A stretch of 64,000 nucleotides of DNA from Microvirga terrestris (GTDB lineage: Bacteria; Pseudomonadota; Alphaproteobacteria; Rhizobiales; Beijerinckiaceae). Every line of letters starts with the position of its first letter. Positions within the stretch are counted from its first letter, which is position 1. A program made the position numbers and the translations under genes. Below are positions 9,311 to 18,601 of the stretch, piece after piece. The stretch spans positions 310,001 through 374,000 of the forward strand of contig NZ_JADQDN010000003.1 of NCBI RefSeq assembly GCF_015694425.1. The letters are read 5' to 3'. Below the pieces are notes generated by a model, which saw nothing but the letters and a program-made list of their open reading frames with translations, had not been told where the DNA came from and made no database searches.

Positions 9311-10861
9311 ATGCTGAAATCCTCTCCATCCCCGCATGTTGCCATTGTCGGGGCCGGCCCAGGCGGTCTGGCGTCTGCCATGCTGCTGGCCCGCGAGGGG
9401 ATCCCGGTCACGATCTTCGAGCGCGAACCGGCTGTCGGCGGCCGCACTAGGACGATCCATGCGCCCGGCGGATACAAATTCGACATCGGCCCAACCTTCT
9501 TCCTGTATCCGCGCGTCCTGAAGGACATCTTCGAGGTTTGCGGCGAGCGTCTGGAGGACCATGTCGAGCTCAAACGTCTCGACCCGCAATACCACCTCGT
9601 CTTTGAAGGCGGCGGCGATATCCGCGCAACCTATGACCTTGAGCGGCTGGAACAGGAGATCGCCCGGCTTGCTCCTGCGGATGCGCGCAACGTGCGGCGT
9701 TTCCTCGACGACAACCGCGAGAAGCTTGAGGCCTTCCGGCCGGTGCTGGAACAGGCCTTTTCGAGCCCAGCGGATCTCTTCTCACCAGCAATGCTCGCGG
9801 CGCTGCCGAAGCTTAGGCCCTTCTCGAGCGTCGACAGCGATCTCAAGCGCTATTTCGCCGACCCGCGCGTGCGCCTCGCCTTTTCGTTCCAGACGAAATA
9901 TCTTGGCATGTCGCCGTTCCAGTGCCCGAGCCTGTTCACGATCCTGTCGTTTCTGGAATACGAGCACGGCGTGTTTCATCCCATGGGCGGCTGCGGCGCG
10001 GTGTCGGAGGCGATGGCGAATGTCGCCCGCAAGATGGGCGTCGACATTCGTCTGAACACGCCTGTGGACCGCATTCTCTACGAGAACGGCGAGGCTGTCG
10101 GCCTTGAGGCGGCCGGCGAGCGATTTGCGGCAGGCTCCGTTGTCGTGAACGGCGATTTCGGCCATGCCATGCGCCGCCTCGTGCCGGAAGAGATGCGCCC
10201 GCGCTGGAAGAACAGGAAGCTCGATCGCGCCAAGATCTCCTGCTCCACCTTCATGCTCTATCTGGGCATCGAGGGCGACTTGGGCGATCTCGCTCATCAC
10301 ACGATCCTGCTGTCGAAAGAATACGAGCGCAACATCCACGAGATCACCAACGGCATCCTGCCGGAGGAGCCGTCGATCTATATTCATCATGCCGGCGTGA
10401 CCGATCCGTCGCTCGCGCCGAAGGGCCATGCGAGCCTTTATGTGCTTGTGCCTGTGCCGAACCTGCGCTGCGGCATCGATTGGGCGCAGGAGGCTCCGCG
10501 CTATCGCAGGATCGCGTTGGAGCGACTAAAGGTGCTCGGCCTCACTGATATCGAAAGCCGCATCCGCTATGAGCGCGTGGTAACGCCGCGCGGCTGGGAG
10601 GACGAGTTCGCGGTTTTCGAGGGCGCCACCTTCAACCTCGCGCATAATCTCACGCAGATGCTTTATTTCCGGCCGAACAACCGCTTCGGCCGCAACGTGT
10701 ACCTGGTGGGCGGCGGCACCCATCCGGGCAGCGGCCTGCCGGTCATCTACGAAGGCGCGCGGATCACGACGCGATTGCTGCTCGAAGACCGGGAGCGCCG
10801 CAAGATCGGGAATGACGCGCCGGAGCCCGCCGTCGCTCCTTTGAGCGAAGCCGCTTTGTGA
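9311..10861 (+). CDS. CrtI/CrtN-family carotenoid desaturase or oxidase 1
   Basis: A 516-residue FAD-dependent amine-oxidase-fold enzyme. The N-terminal dinucleotide motif is VAIVGAGPGGLASAMLL with the following GGRTRT, and the C-terminal FAD-closing segment is GGGTHPGSGLPVIYEGAR, both diagnostic of phytoene/dehydrosqualene desaturases. With squalene-making genes downstream and no CrtB or CrtE in the window, the substrate is more likely a C30 (squalene-derived) chain than phytoene; this is inference. It could be the desaturase or a CrtP-like terminal oxidase; sequence alone does not separate these. It is first in the cluster, with a weak GAGG 11 bases before the ATG. Confidence 0.88.
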   Translation: MLKSSPSPHVAIVGAGPGGLASAMLLAREGIPVTIFEREPAVGGRTRTIHAPGGYKFDIGPTFFLYPRVLKDIFEVCGERLEDHVELKRLDPQYHLVFEGGGDIRATYDLERLEQEIARLAPADARNVRRFLDDNREKLEAFRPVLEQAFSSPADLFSPAMLAALPKLRPFSSVDSDLKRYFADPRVRLAFSFQTKYLGMSPFQCPSLFTILSFLEYEHGVFHPMGGCGAVSEAMANVARKMGVDIRLNTPVDRILYENGEAVGLEAAGERFAAGSVVVNGDFGHAMRRLVPEEMRPRWKNRKLDRAKISCSTFMLYLGIEGDLGDLAHHTILLSKEYERNIHEITNGILPEEPSIYIHHAGVTDPSLAPKGHASLYVLVPVPNLRCGIDWAQEAPRYRRIALERLKVLGLTDIESRIRYERVVTPRGWEDEFAVFEGATFNLAHNLTQMLYFRPNNRFGRNVYLVGGGTHPGSGLPVIYEGARITTRLLLEDRERRKIGNDAPEPAVAPLSEAAL

Positions 10862-11002
10862 GGAACCAGTGCCATGAGTCGAATCGGATTGCTCGCATTT
10901 CTGTTTCTCGCCCCCTCCTCCGCGCCCAAGCCCTCCGACCGGCCGCGCTCTTCGTCGAGAATGCCTCGATGAAGGCCGCACGCGCGATCCTCTGAAACTC
11001 CC

Positions 11003-12100
11003 ATGCTGTGGCGCGCCTATGCCCTCCTGTCCCACGGAGGAGACCGCTTCGGCCTCGGCTCCGTGGGCCTTGGATCCTGGCGCATGCCTGCCATTCCGGC
11101 GGCCTCCCGAAACGCCAGCGATGTCCTGAAGGTGCTCGAAGAGGCCGATACCGCCATCTGGTCGGCGAGCGCTTTATCGGCTTGCGCCGAGAGCGGTTTG
11201 CTCGCACGGCTCGGACAGTCCGCCACCATCGGCGAATTGGCTTTGGCCCTGTCGCTTCCGCCGGCTCTCGTGCAAACCCTGATCGACAGCCTCGGAACTT
11301 TCGGCTTCATCACATGGGAGGACGGCCGGGTGCGGGCCTCGCCCGCGCTGATGCCGTTTACATCCTCTGAGGGTGTCGAGACCTTCAAGGCGGCTTTGCG
11401 CGCACCATTGCTTCAGACCGAAGACTTCCGGCACAGGCTGAAGACGGGAAGCTTATGCCTCGACGGCTGGTCCCATACGGACGATGCCATCATCGAAGCG
11501 CAGGGCACCCTGACCCGGCATTGGACCACGCGCGCGCTGCCGAAGCTGAAATTTCTCCCCGGGCTCGTTCCTCGGCTCGAGGCCCCGGGAGCGGCGCTTC
11601 TTGACGTGGGAGCAGGCGCCGCGGGTCTCTCCATTGCGCTCTGCCGGCACTTCCCTCACTTGAGCGCCGTGGCGATCGAACCGGCACCGCATCCGGCGGA
11701 GCTTGGGGAGAGGCACGTGCGGCAGGCGGGCTTGGCGGATCGGATCGCGGTTCGACGGGAGCGCGTGGAAGAGTTTCGGGAGGACAAGGCGTTCGACCTC
11801 GCCTTCCTGCCGCAGATGTTCCTGCCCGACGCGGTCATCGAGGAGGCTCTCCGCCGGATCTTCCGCGCCTTGAAGCCGGGTGGTTGGCTTCTGGTCGCTG
11901 TGCTCTCCCATGACGGTCCGGGCACAGTCTCGTCCGTCAACCGGCTGAAGAACCTGCTCTGGGGCGGCAACACCCGGGGCGTGGCTCGCATCAAGCCGCT
12001 TCTGGAATCGGCCGGCTTCAATCCGGTGATCCGGGCGCCCGGCCGGCAGTCGCTGCGCATGGTCTGCGCCCGTCGCCCAAACCTGCGTGATCTGCCTTGA
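11003..12100 (+). CDS. SAM-dependent methyltransferase, carotenoid cluster
   Basis: A 365-residue protein with an N-terminal winged-helix-like dimerisation region (SALSACAESGLLARL, TIGELALALSL) and a C-terminal Rossmann domain with the SAM site LLDVGAGAAGLSIAL and LKPGGWLLVA. This matches the O-methyltransferase family that includes CrtF. In this context it probably methylates a carotenoid end group; that is inference. No clear ribosome site precedes 11003, and an in-frame ATG at 11084 (MPAIPAAS) is an alternative start. The 141 bases before it hold a short frame resembling a broken signal peptide. Confidence 0.8.
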   Translation: MLWRAYALLSHGGDRFGLGSVGLGSWRMPAIPAASRNASDVLKVLEEADTAIWSASALSACAESGLLARLGQSATIGELALALSLPPALVQTLIDSLGTFGFITWEDGRVRASPALMPFTSSEGVETFKAALRAPLLQTEDFRHRLKTGSLCLDGWSHTDDAIIEAQGTLTRHWTTRALPKLKFLPGLVPRLEAPGAALLDVGAGAAGLSIALCRHFPHLSAVAIEPAPHPAELGERHVRQAGLADRIAVRRERVEEFREDKAFDLAFLPQMFLPDAVIEEALRRIFRALKPGGWLLVAVLSHDGPGTVSSVNRLKNLLWGGNTRGVARIKPLLESAGFNPVIRAPGRQSLRMVCARRPNLRDLP

Positions 12101-12182
12101 ACTGGGTCATGCCATTCCTAGAACCAACACAACTGGACATAGGCCTTGGAACGACTAGGCTTGTGCCCTGCGGGAGGACATC

Positions 12183-13718
12183 GTGAGCGCTCAAGGAACT
12201 TCGGTTGCAGTCATCGGCGGAGGGCTGGGCGGCTTGGCGGCGGCTTGTGTTGCGGCCGCCCGCGGCCACACGGTCACGCTTTACGACAAGAACGCCTGGA
12301 TCGGCGGCAAGGCGGCAGTGCTGCACGAAGACGGTTTCCGGTTCGACATGGGCCCGACGATCCTCACCGTGCCGCGGGTTCTGGAGCGCATCTTCGCGGA
12401 AGCAGGACGCAACCTCTCCGATTATCTCGATCTGGTTCGGCTCGACCCGCAATGGCGCTGTTTTTTCGATGATGGCACGCAGATCGACCTGCAGGAGAAC
12501 ATCGGCGCCATGGCTGAGGCCATGGACCGCTTCGCGCCCGGCAAGAATACCGGCGAGGGCTACAAGCGCTTTCAGGAAATCTCCGCCCATCTTCACGAGA
12601 TCTCGAACAAGTTCTTCTTCTGGAAGCCGGTGGAGGATCTCTTCGACACCATCAACATCCGGGCCAACATGAATCCCGGGACACTGAAGGATGTGCTGTC
12701 CCTGCGCATGGGCTCGTCGGTTGCCGGCACCATCCGTTCGAAGGTCAAGGACGAGCGTTTGGCGCAGATGCTCGACCATTTCACGCAATATGTCGGCTCC
12801 TCTCCATACGGTTCGCCCGCCGTGCTCTGCGCCATCGCCCACATGCAGGCGGCGGACGGTGTGTGGTATCCCATGGGCGGCACCCGCGCCGTGGCCGAAG
12901 CGCTGGCGAAGCTCGCAACGGAACTTGGCGCTACCATCAAGACCGACAGCGACGTGGCGTCCCTCAAGATCGTGAACGGTGCGGTGGAAGGCGTCGTTCT
13001 CGCTGATGGCGAAGACGTCGCCTACGACAGCGTGATCTCCAACATGGATTCGATCCGCACCTACCGCGAACTCGTCGGCGGTGAGGTGGGCGAGCATTAC
13101 GCGAGAAAGGATTTCGAACCGGCCTGCTCCGGCGTGGTGCTCTATCTCGGCCTCAACAAGCGCTACGATCACGTCCTCCACCACGACTTCGTGTTCTCGC
13201 GCGATCCTGAGGAGGAGTTCGATTACATCTATCGCCGCGGCGAACCCGCACCCGATCCGACCTGCTATCTCGCGGCACCGGCCGCAACCGACCCAACCGT
13301 TGCACCGGAAGGCGGCGAGGCGCTCTACGTCCTGGTGCATACGCCCTATCTTCGCCCGCATCACGACTGGTCGCAGATGTTTCCGGCCTATCGTCAGGTG
13401 ATCATCGACAAGCTGAAACGCACGGCCGGCATGGCGGACATCGAGGAGCGCATCGTCGTCGAGCGCCATCTCACGCCGCAGGACATCCACGACCGCTACA
13501 AGGTGCTCAACGGCGCCATCTATGGGCTCGCCAGCCACGGCAAGTTCATGGGCGCGTTCAAGCCGGGCAACCGGAGCCGCCAGGTGCAGGGCCTCTATCT
13601 CGCCGGCGGCGCGGCTCACCCAGGCCCTGGCATGCCGATGGTGATGATGTCGGGCTGGATCGCCGCCGACGCGCTCGATGCGGACAGCAAGGCCGAGAAT
13701 CTACGGAACGTGTCTTGA
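12183..13718 (+). CDS. CrtI/CrtN-family carotenoid desaturase or oxidase 2
   Basis: A 511-residue homologue of the gene at 9311, starting with GTG after a good ribosome site (GGGAGG, 5 bases). FAD motif VAVIGGGLGGLAAACVAA, then IGGKAA and FRFDMGPTILTVP; the C-terminal segment is GGAAHPGPGMPMVMMSGW. Two such paralogues next to squalene genes parallel the CrtN/CrtP pair of C30 carotenoid pathways, where one desaturates and one oxidises the chain. Its stop overlaps the TTG of the acyltransferase frame, so it probably heads the coupled operon that runs to ispH. Confidence 0.88.
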   Translation: MSAQGTSVAVIGGGLGGLAAACVAAARGHTVTLYDKNAWIGGKAAVLHEDGFRFDMGPTILTVPRVLERIFAEAGRNLSDYLDLVRLDPQWRCFFDDGTQIDLQENIGAMAEAMDRFAPGKNTGEGYKRFQEISAHLHEISNKFFFWKPVEDLFDTINIRANMNPGTLKDVLSLRMGSSVAGTIRSKVKDERLAQMLDHFTQYVGSSPYGSPAVLCAIAHMQAADGVWYPMGGTRAVAEALAKLATELGATIKTDSDVASLKIVNGAVEGVVLADGEDVAYDSVISNMDSIRTYRELVGGEVGEHYARKDFEPACSGVVLYLGLNKRYDHVLHHDFVFSRDPEEEFDYIYRRGEPAPDPTCYLAAPAATDPTVAPEGGEALYVLVHTPYLRPHHDWSQMFPAYRQVIIDKLKRTAGMADIEERIVVERHLTPQDIHDRYKVLNGAIYGLASHGKFMGAFKPGNRSRQVQGLYLAGGAAHPGPGMPMVMMSGWIAADALDADSKAENLRNVS

Positions 13719-14554
13719 GGCAGAAAACGCGCAACACCGCCAGAGACCGCTCCACGCCACATGGCGCGGAGCGGTCTCCTGTCGCGCGTCGCTCTCCCTT
13801 GATCCACCGCTTCATGGTCTCGACATTCCGCCGCTATTTCACGCGCCATATGAATGCCTTGCGTGTCGCCTCATGGGGCATGCCGGCAGCCCCAGTGAAT
13901 GGCCCTGTGATCGTCTATTCGAACCATCCGGGCTGGTGGGACGCAGCCATCTACATCATCGCCGCAGACCACTTCCTTCCATCCTATGAAAGCTACGCGC
14001 CCATCGATGCTGCGATGCTCAAGCAATACGGCATCTTCGGCCGCATTGGCGCGTTCGGAGTCGATCTCGATAGCCCTCGCGGCGCGGCGAATTTCCTGCG
14101 GACCAGCGCTGAGATCCTGTCATCGCCGAACCGCGCACTGTGGGTTACCGCACAGGGTCGCTTCGGCGATGTGCGCGAGCGCCCGCTGGGGCTCAAGCCC
14201 GGTGTAGCGCGGGTTCCCGAACTCGCACCCGACTGTACGGTGATTCCGCTTGCTATCGAATACGGCTTCTGGCTCGAGCGCGGGGCCGAGGCCTTCCTCG
14301 CCTTCGGCAAGCCTATGCATGGCAGAGACCTTCTGGATCTTGCACGCCATGACCGCGTGGAGCGTCTCGAGACGGAGCTCGCAGCCACTCTCGACCGGTT
14401 GAGCGCCGATGTGCAGAGCCGCGATCCCGCGCGCTTCCGCGCCATGCTCGAAGGTCGCGCCGGCGTGGGCGGCATCTATGACGGATGGCGCCGGACGATG
14501 GCGGCCCTGCGGGGCCGGAGCTTCGATCCATCCCATGAGGGCCGCGCCTCATGA
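13715..14554 (+). CDS. Lysophospholipid-acyltransferase-like protein (carotenoid acylation candidate)
   Basis: A PlsC-type acyltransferase: NHPGWWD is the HX4D catalytic motif, WVTAQGRFGDVRERP is the second block, and VIPLAIEY the third. In C30 carotenoid clusters such an enzyme esterifies the glycosylated carotenoid with a fatty acid (CrtO-like role), which I infer here from the neighbouring GT2. The longest frame starts with TTG at 13715, overlapping the previous stop, but a near-perfect palindrome occupies codons 10-22, so the first real Met may be at 13814, giving 246 residues. It ends in an ATGA overlap with the glycosyltransferase. Confidence 0.82.
   Translation: MRQKTRNTARDRSTPHGAERSPVARRSPLIHRFMVSTFRRYFTRHMNALRVASWGMPAAPVNGPVIVYSNHPGWWDAAIYIIAADHFLPSYESYAPIDAAMLKQYGIFGRIGAFGVDLDSPRGAANFLRTSAEILSSPNRALWVTAQGRFGDVRERPLGLKPGVARVPELAPDCTVIPLAIEYGFWLERGAEAFLAFGKPMHGRDLLDLARHDRVERLETELAATLDRLSADVQSRDPARFRAMLEGRAGVGGIYDGWRRTMAALRGRSFDPSHEGRAS
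13743..13778. repeat. Palindromic element inside the operon, at the acyltransferase 5' end
   Basis: Arms GAGACCGCTCC and GGAGCGGTCTC flank a second small stem CGCCA/TGGCG, giving an almost continuous hairpin with one A-C mismatch. It has no U-tract and sits 25 bases past the stop of the second desaturase. It may be a mobile-type intergenic palindrome that landed in the junction, or an RNA processing/attenuation hairpin. Confidence 0.6.
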
Positions 14555-15663
14555 TCGTGCTTGGTCTCGTCCTTCTAGCTCTTGCAGGGCTTTCCTTCGT
14601 TCTGGCTCTCGTGAACCTGAGCATCCTGCGTGCAACGCCGCTCCACATACCGAAAGGCGATGTCCTCGTCTCGATCCTGATTCCCGCGCGCAATGAGGCG
14701 AAGAACATCGGCCCGGCTCTCGATGCAGCGCTCGCGAGCGTCGGTGTGTCGGTCGAGATCCTGGTGATGGATGACGGCTCCACGGATGCCACGCCCGAGA
14801 TCGTCAGAGCCTACGCTGCACGCGATGAGCGCGTGCGCCTTCTCACGGCGCCTCCGCTCGCGGAGGGATGGACCGGCAAGGTCCATGCCTGCCATCATCT
14901 CGCTGAAACAGCCAAGGGCACGCATTTCCTATTCGTGGATGCTGATGTACGCATGGCTCCGCATGCGGCCGCTCGTCTCGCAGGCCACGCGCAGGAGAGC
15001 CATACCGGCTTGGTCAGCGCCGTGCCTCGGCAGATCATGCGCTCGCTGGGCGAGCTGCTGACGGTGCCGACGATCAACCTTCTGCTTCTCGGATATCTGC
15101 CCATGGGCTTCATGCGCCTGTCGCGCGATCCAGGACTGGGCGCTGCCTGCGGCCAGCTCATGCTTGTCGAGCGGGAAACCTATCGTGCCAGCGGCGGCCA
15201 TGCCGCCATCCGCGAGCGGATTCATGACGGCATTCAGCTGGCGCGGCTCTTCCGCCGCAAGGGCTTCCTGACCGATCTCGTGCGAGGCGATCATCTCGCC
15301 TCCTGCCGGATGTACACACGCTTCGACGAGGCGTGGAACGGCTTTGCCAAGAATGCCCATGAGGGCATGGCAACGCCGGTGGCCCTGCCGATCTGGACGG
15401 CGCTTCTTCTCGGCGGGCACATACTACCTTTCACGCTGCTTCCATTTGTGCAGACCTTTCCCATCGTGGCAGCGGCGCTCCTGTCGCTCGCGACCCGCAC
15501 GCTCGTGACAGTGGCGACGCGGGAGAATCCCTGGTCGATTCCCATGCATCCCTTCACCATGCTGGTCGGGCTCGCGATCCAATGGAGCGTGCTCCTGCGG
15601 ATCGGCACGACCCGCCGCGCCGGCTGGAAGGGAAGGCTCTATCCCGTGGGGGTGAAGCCATGA
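14551..15663 (+). CDS. Family 2 glycosyltransferase, membrane-bound (CrtQ/HpnB-like)
   Basis: A 370-residue protein with an N-terminal membrane anchor, a GT2 domain and C-terminal membrane segments (about residues 270-350). The catalytic motifs are SILIPARNEAKNIG, VMDDGSTDAT, FVDADV (DxD) and a later ERIHDGIQLARLF block. It resembles both CrtQ of staphyloxanthin-type pathways and the hopanoid-associated HpnB group. Given the acyltransferase and desaturases in the same operon I favour transfer of a sugar to an oxidised C30 carotenoid. Start and stop overlap neighbours by 4 bases (ATGA) on both sides. Confidence 0.85.
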   Translation: MIVLGLVLLALAGLSFVLALVNLSILRATPLHIPKGDVLVSILIPARNEAKNIGPALDAALASVGVSVEILVMDDGSTDATPEIVRAYAARDERVRLLTAPPLAEGWTGKVHACHHLAETAKGTHFLFVDADVRMAPHAAARLAGHAQESHTGLVSAVPRQIMRSLGELLTVPTINLLLLGYLPMGFMRLSRDPGLGAACGQLMLVERETYRASGGHAAIRERIHDGIQLARLFRRKGFLTDLVRGDHLASCRMYTRFDEAWNGFAKNAHEGMATPVALPIWTALLLGGHILPFTLLPFVQTFPIVAAALLSLATRTLVTVATRENPWSIPMHPFTMLVGLAIQWSVLLRIGTTRRAGWKGRLYPVGVKP

Positions 15664-17318
15664 GCCAAGCCATCACCCAAGCCACGAAGCGACCGCGGGA
15701 CGAAAACTTTCCGGTGGCCTCGCTGGTGCTCTCGCCCGAGCACCGGGATGCGGTTCTCGCTTTCTATGCCTTTGCCCGGATGGCCGACGACATCGCCGAT
15801 GCTCCAGGACTCAAGGCTGCCGAAAAGCTCAAGCGGCTCGACGAGCTCGAGCAGGCGCTCATCGCCGGCGATCCTGCAGTCTCACAAGCCGCACATCTCA
15901 ACGCGGCCGACAGGCAGCACAAGGCCGGGATCGTCCAGGCGCGCGATCTCCTGCGGGCCTTCCGGCAGGACGTGGTCAAAGCCCGCTATAACGAGTGGGC
16001 AGAGCTTATCGAGTATTGCCGCTTCTCGGCCAACCCGGTTGGCCGTTTTCTCCTGGCGCTCCACAAGGAGCGCAGCGCTGCCCAGGCTCCGGCCGATGCC
16101 CTCTGCACGGCGCTGCAGATCCTCAATCATCTGCAGGATTGCGGCAAGGACCATCAGGAACTCGGGCGAATCTACATCCCCTTGCGCTGGATGATGGGAG
16201 CAGGCTCCGAGAAGGCCTTCTTCGATCCGGCCCAGGCCGCTCTGCGTCGCAGCGTGATCGATGCCATGCTGGATCGGGTCGATGCGCTGATCGACCAGGC
16301 GCAATCCTTGCCGGAGCATGTGCAGAACCGGCGCCTGCGGGCGCAGAGCATCGCCACCATGGCGCTCGCCCGCGCCTTGAGTGAACGCCTGCGCAGCAGC
16401 GATCCGGTTCTGGAGCGTGTGCAGGTGAGCAAGGCTGATGCCTGCATGGCGTTCCTGCGGGGCCTTGGCGGTACGCTGCGCCGGCCGATCAACGGGGACC
16501 ATCGCATCACGGCCGCCATGGTGCAGCGGTCCGGATCCTCCTTCCGTTTGGGCATGCAAAGCCTGCACAGGGAGCGCCGGCGCGCCATGCATGCGGTCTA
16601 TGCGTTCTGCCGCGCCGTCGACGACATCGCCGATGGGGCTGCACCGCCGTCCGAGAAGCGTGCATTCCTGCGCGACTGGCGGCGTGAGCTCGACCGGCTG
16701 CATCGCGCGCCGGAAACGCCCATCGGGCGGGAGCTCGCCCGCGCCTCAAGCCTCTTCAAGCTGCCGGTGGAGGAATGCCACGCGCTCCTCGATGGCATGG
16801 AGATGGACAGCGCGGAACGCTTGCGGATCACGAACGATTACGAGCTCAACCTCTACGGCCGCCGGGTGGCGGGTTCGGTCGGGGCCCTCTCGATCCGCAT
16901 CTTCGGCGTACCGTCCGCCCACGATTTCGCGATCAATCTCGGGCGCACCCTGCAGCTCGTGAACATCCTTCGCGATGTGGATGAGGATGCCGCCTGCGAG
17001 CGCGTCTATGTTCCGCTCTCGCGGCTGGCGCAGCTCGGATTGCAGGACGCGCCGGCCGCCACCCTCGTGGCCGATCCGCGCTTCGCCCGCGTCTGCGAAG
17101 GCCTGGCCGAGGAGGCGCGGGCAGGCTTTACGGCTGCGGATGATGCCTTAATGCGCCTCGACCGCGCGGCCTTGAAACCCGCGATCCTGATGATGGAGAA
17201 TTACCGCCGCGTGCTCGCACGATTGCAGGCCCGCGGCTGGGGAACGCGGCAAGGCCGGCTGCGTCTGAGCACCGCCGATCGCCTGCACCTGATCTCCCGC
17301 GCCATGAGGCCCGCATGA
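15660..17318 (+). CDS. Fused HpnC-HpnD squalene synthase pair
   Basis: One 552-residue frame contains two squalene/phytoene synthase domains. The first (residues about 15-250) has ARMADDIADAP and NHLQDCGKD, and resembles HpnC, which turns presqualene diphosphate into hydroxysqualene. The second (about 285-540) has RAVDDIADG and NILRDVDED, and resembles HpnD, which condenses two farnesyl diphosphates. In most species these are two adjacent genes; here no stop or start separates them. Both Asp-rich metal sites look intact. The start at 15660 overlaps the previous stop (ATGA) and is preferred over the upstream frame extension to 15582. HpnE follows directly. Confidence 0.88.
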   Translation: MSQAITQATKRPRDENFPVASLVLSPEHRDAVLAFYAFARMADDIADAPGLKAAEKLKRLDELEQALIAGDPAVSQAAHLNAADRQHKAGIVQARDLLRAFRQDVVKARYNEWAELIEYCRFSANPVGRFLLALHKERSAAQAPADALCTALQILNHLQDCGKDHQELGRIYIPLRWMMGAGSEKAFFDPAQAALRRSVIDAMLDRVDALIDQAQSLPEHVQNRRLRAQSIATMALARALSERLRSSDPVLERVQVSKADACMAFLRGLGGTLRRPINGDHRITAAMVQRSGSSFRLGMQSLHRERRRAMHAVYAFCRAVDDIADGAAPPSEKRAFLRDWRRELDRLHRAPETPIGRELARASSLFKLPVEECHALLDGMEMDSAERLRITNDYELNLYGRRVAGSVGALSIRIFGVPSAHDFAINLGRTLQLVNILRDVDEDAACERVYVPLSRLAQLGLQDAPAATLVADPRFARVCEGLAEEARAGFTAADDALMRLDRAALKPAILMMENYRRVLARLQARGWGTRQGRLRLSTADRLHLISRAMRPA

Positions 17319-18601
17319 CGGCACGACGCACCCATATCGTCGGAGCGGGGATCGCGGGCTTGAGCGCGGCGCTGGCCGTCACGACCGATGGCGGCGAGGC
17401 CGCGCTCTATGAAGCCGCTCCTCATCCGGGCGGACGCTGCCGCACGCTGCACCCCGCCGATGGCTTCACCCATGACAACGGCACCCATGTGCTGTTCACG
17501 GCCAACGGACGTGCGCTCGACCTCCTGAAGACCGTGGGTGCGCGCGAGCGCTGGATCGAGCCCGAACCCAAGGGCCTTCCGCTCTATGACGGCCGCACCG
17601 GCGAGATGCGCTGTGTCGGTCTGTCGCCCTGGTCCTGGCTGATGCCGTCCCGCCGTCCTCAGGGGCTAACCCTGCCCGATCTCATGCGCATCGTGCGCCT
17701 CGTCTTCGCCGCGAAGGAATGCCCGGTCGCCTCCATCATCGGCAAGCGCCCGATCATGGACAGCCTGATCGAGCCGCTGACCGTGGCGGTCCTCAACACG
17801 CCGCCCGAGCAGGCCTCCGCGCAGCGCCTTGCCTGCGCGCTTCGCCAGCTTATCCGCCCTGGCGCGGGCCGTCTTCTGGTAGCCAGGAACGGCCTAAGTC
17901 AGGACCTGATCGAGCCCGCCGTTGCGGCGCTTCAGGCCAGGGGCATGCCCGTCCTCAACGGACAGCGCTTGCGCACCCTTCTCACTGCCAATGGGCGCGT
18001 CATCGGGCTGGCGCTGAGCGACCGCACGGTGATGCTCGGCCCCGACGACCGCGTGATCCTGGCGCTTCCCCCCTACGAGATTGAGCGGCTTCTGCCCGCC
18101 CTTCCGGTGCCGACACAGTTCGAGCCGATCCTGAACGTGCATTACCGCATGAAAGGCTTGGACCGCCCGCGCTTCATCGGCTTCACCGGCACGCTGGCCC
18201 AATGGGCGCTGATCCGCGAGAACCATGTGAGCGTCACCGTTTCGGCGGCCGATGCGGTGGTCGACCAGAACGCCACCGATGTGGCGGCACGGATCTGGCG
18301 CGAGATCATGCCGGCTTTGCGCTTCCTGGGCCTCGATGCGCAACCCGACCGGCAGCCCGAAACGCGCGTGGTGAAGGAAAAGCGCGCCACGATCCGTCAA
18401 GCCGCCGAAACGCTGCCCCAGCCGCCCCTGCGGCCGCTCGCGAATTTGGCGCTGGCCGGCGATTGGATCGGGTCCCTCCCCGCCACCATCGAGAGCGCCG
18501 TTATGGCCGGCGAGCACGCCGCTTCCATTCTGCACCATGCCCGCGGCACCCGGGCCACTCTCGCCAAAGACCGAGGCTTGAAGACGGAGGACGCGGCATG
18601 A
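17315..18601 (+). CDS. hpnE: Hydroxysqualene dehydroxylase HpnE
   Basis: A 428-residue FAD enzyme that reduces hydroxysqualene to squalene, the third step of the HpnCDE route. The N-terminal motif is THIVGAGIAGLSAALAVT, followed by GGRCRTL and a DNGTHVL segment typical of HpnE; the C-terminal FAD segment is LALAGDWIGSLPATIESAVMAG, cut here to its key residues GDW and ESAV. ATGA overlaps join it to the fused synthase upstream and to ispH downstream. It makes the squalene that the CrtN-type enzymes in this operon, or hopanoid cyclases elsewhere, would use. Confidence 0.88.
   Translation: MTARRTHIVGAGIAGLSAALAVTTDGGEAALYEAAPHPGGRCRTLHPADGFTHDNGTHVLFTANGRALDLLKTVGARERWIEPEPKGLPLYDGRTGEMRCVGLSPWSWLMPSRRPQGLTLPDLMRIVRLVFAAKECPVASIIGKRPIMDSLIEPLTVAVLNTPPEQASAQRLACALRQLIRPGAGRLLVARNGLSQDLIEPAVAALQARGMPVLNGQRLRTLLTANGRVIGLALSDRTVMLGPDDRVILALPPYEIERLLPALPVPTQFEPILNVHYRMKGLDRPRFIGFTGTLAQWALIRENHVSVTVSAADAVVDQNATDVAARIWREIMPALRFLGLDAQPDRQPETRVVKEKRATIRQAAETLPQPPLRPLANLALAGDWIGSLPATIESAVMAGEHAASILHHARGTRATLAKDRGLKTEDAA

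Noticed and set aside
10874..10980. Short frame starting MSRIGLLAFLFLAPSS between the first desaturase and the methyltransferase
   Set aside because: It looks like a signal peptide that shifts frame within 20 codons and stops; perhaps a relic, but too short to support as a gene.
12018..13619. 533-codon minus-strand frame opposite the second desaturase
   Set aside because: Antisense to a gene with clear FAD motifs; composition reflects codon bias of the real gene.
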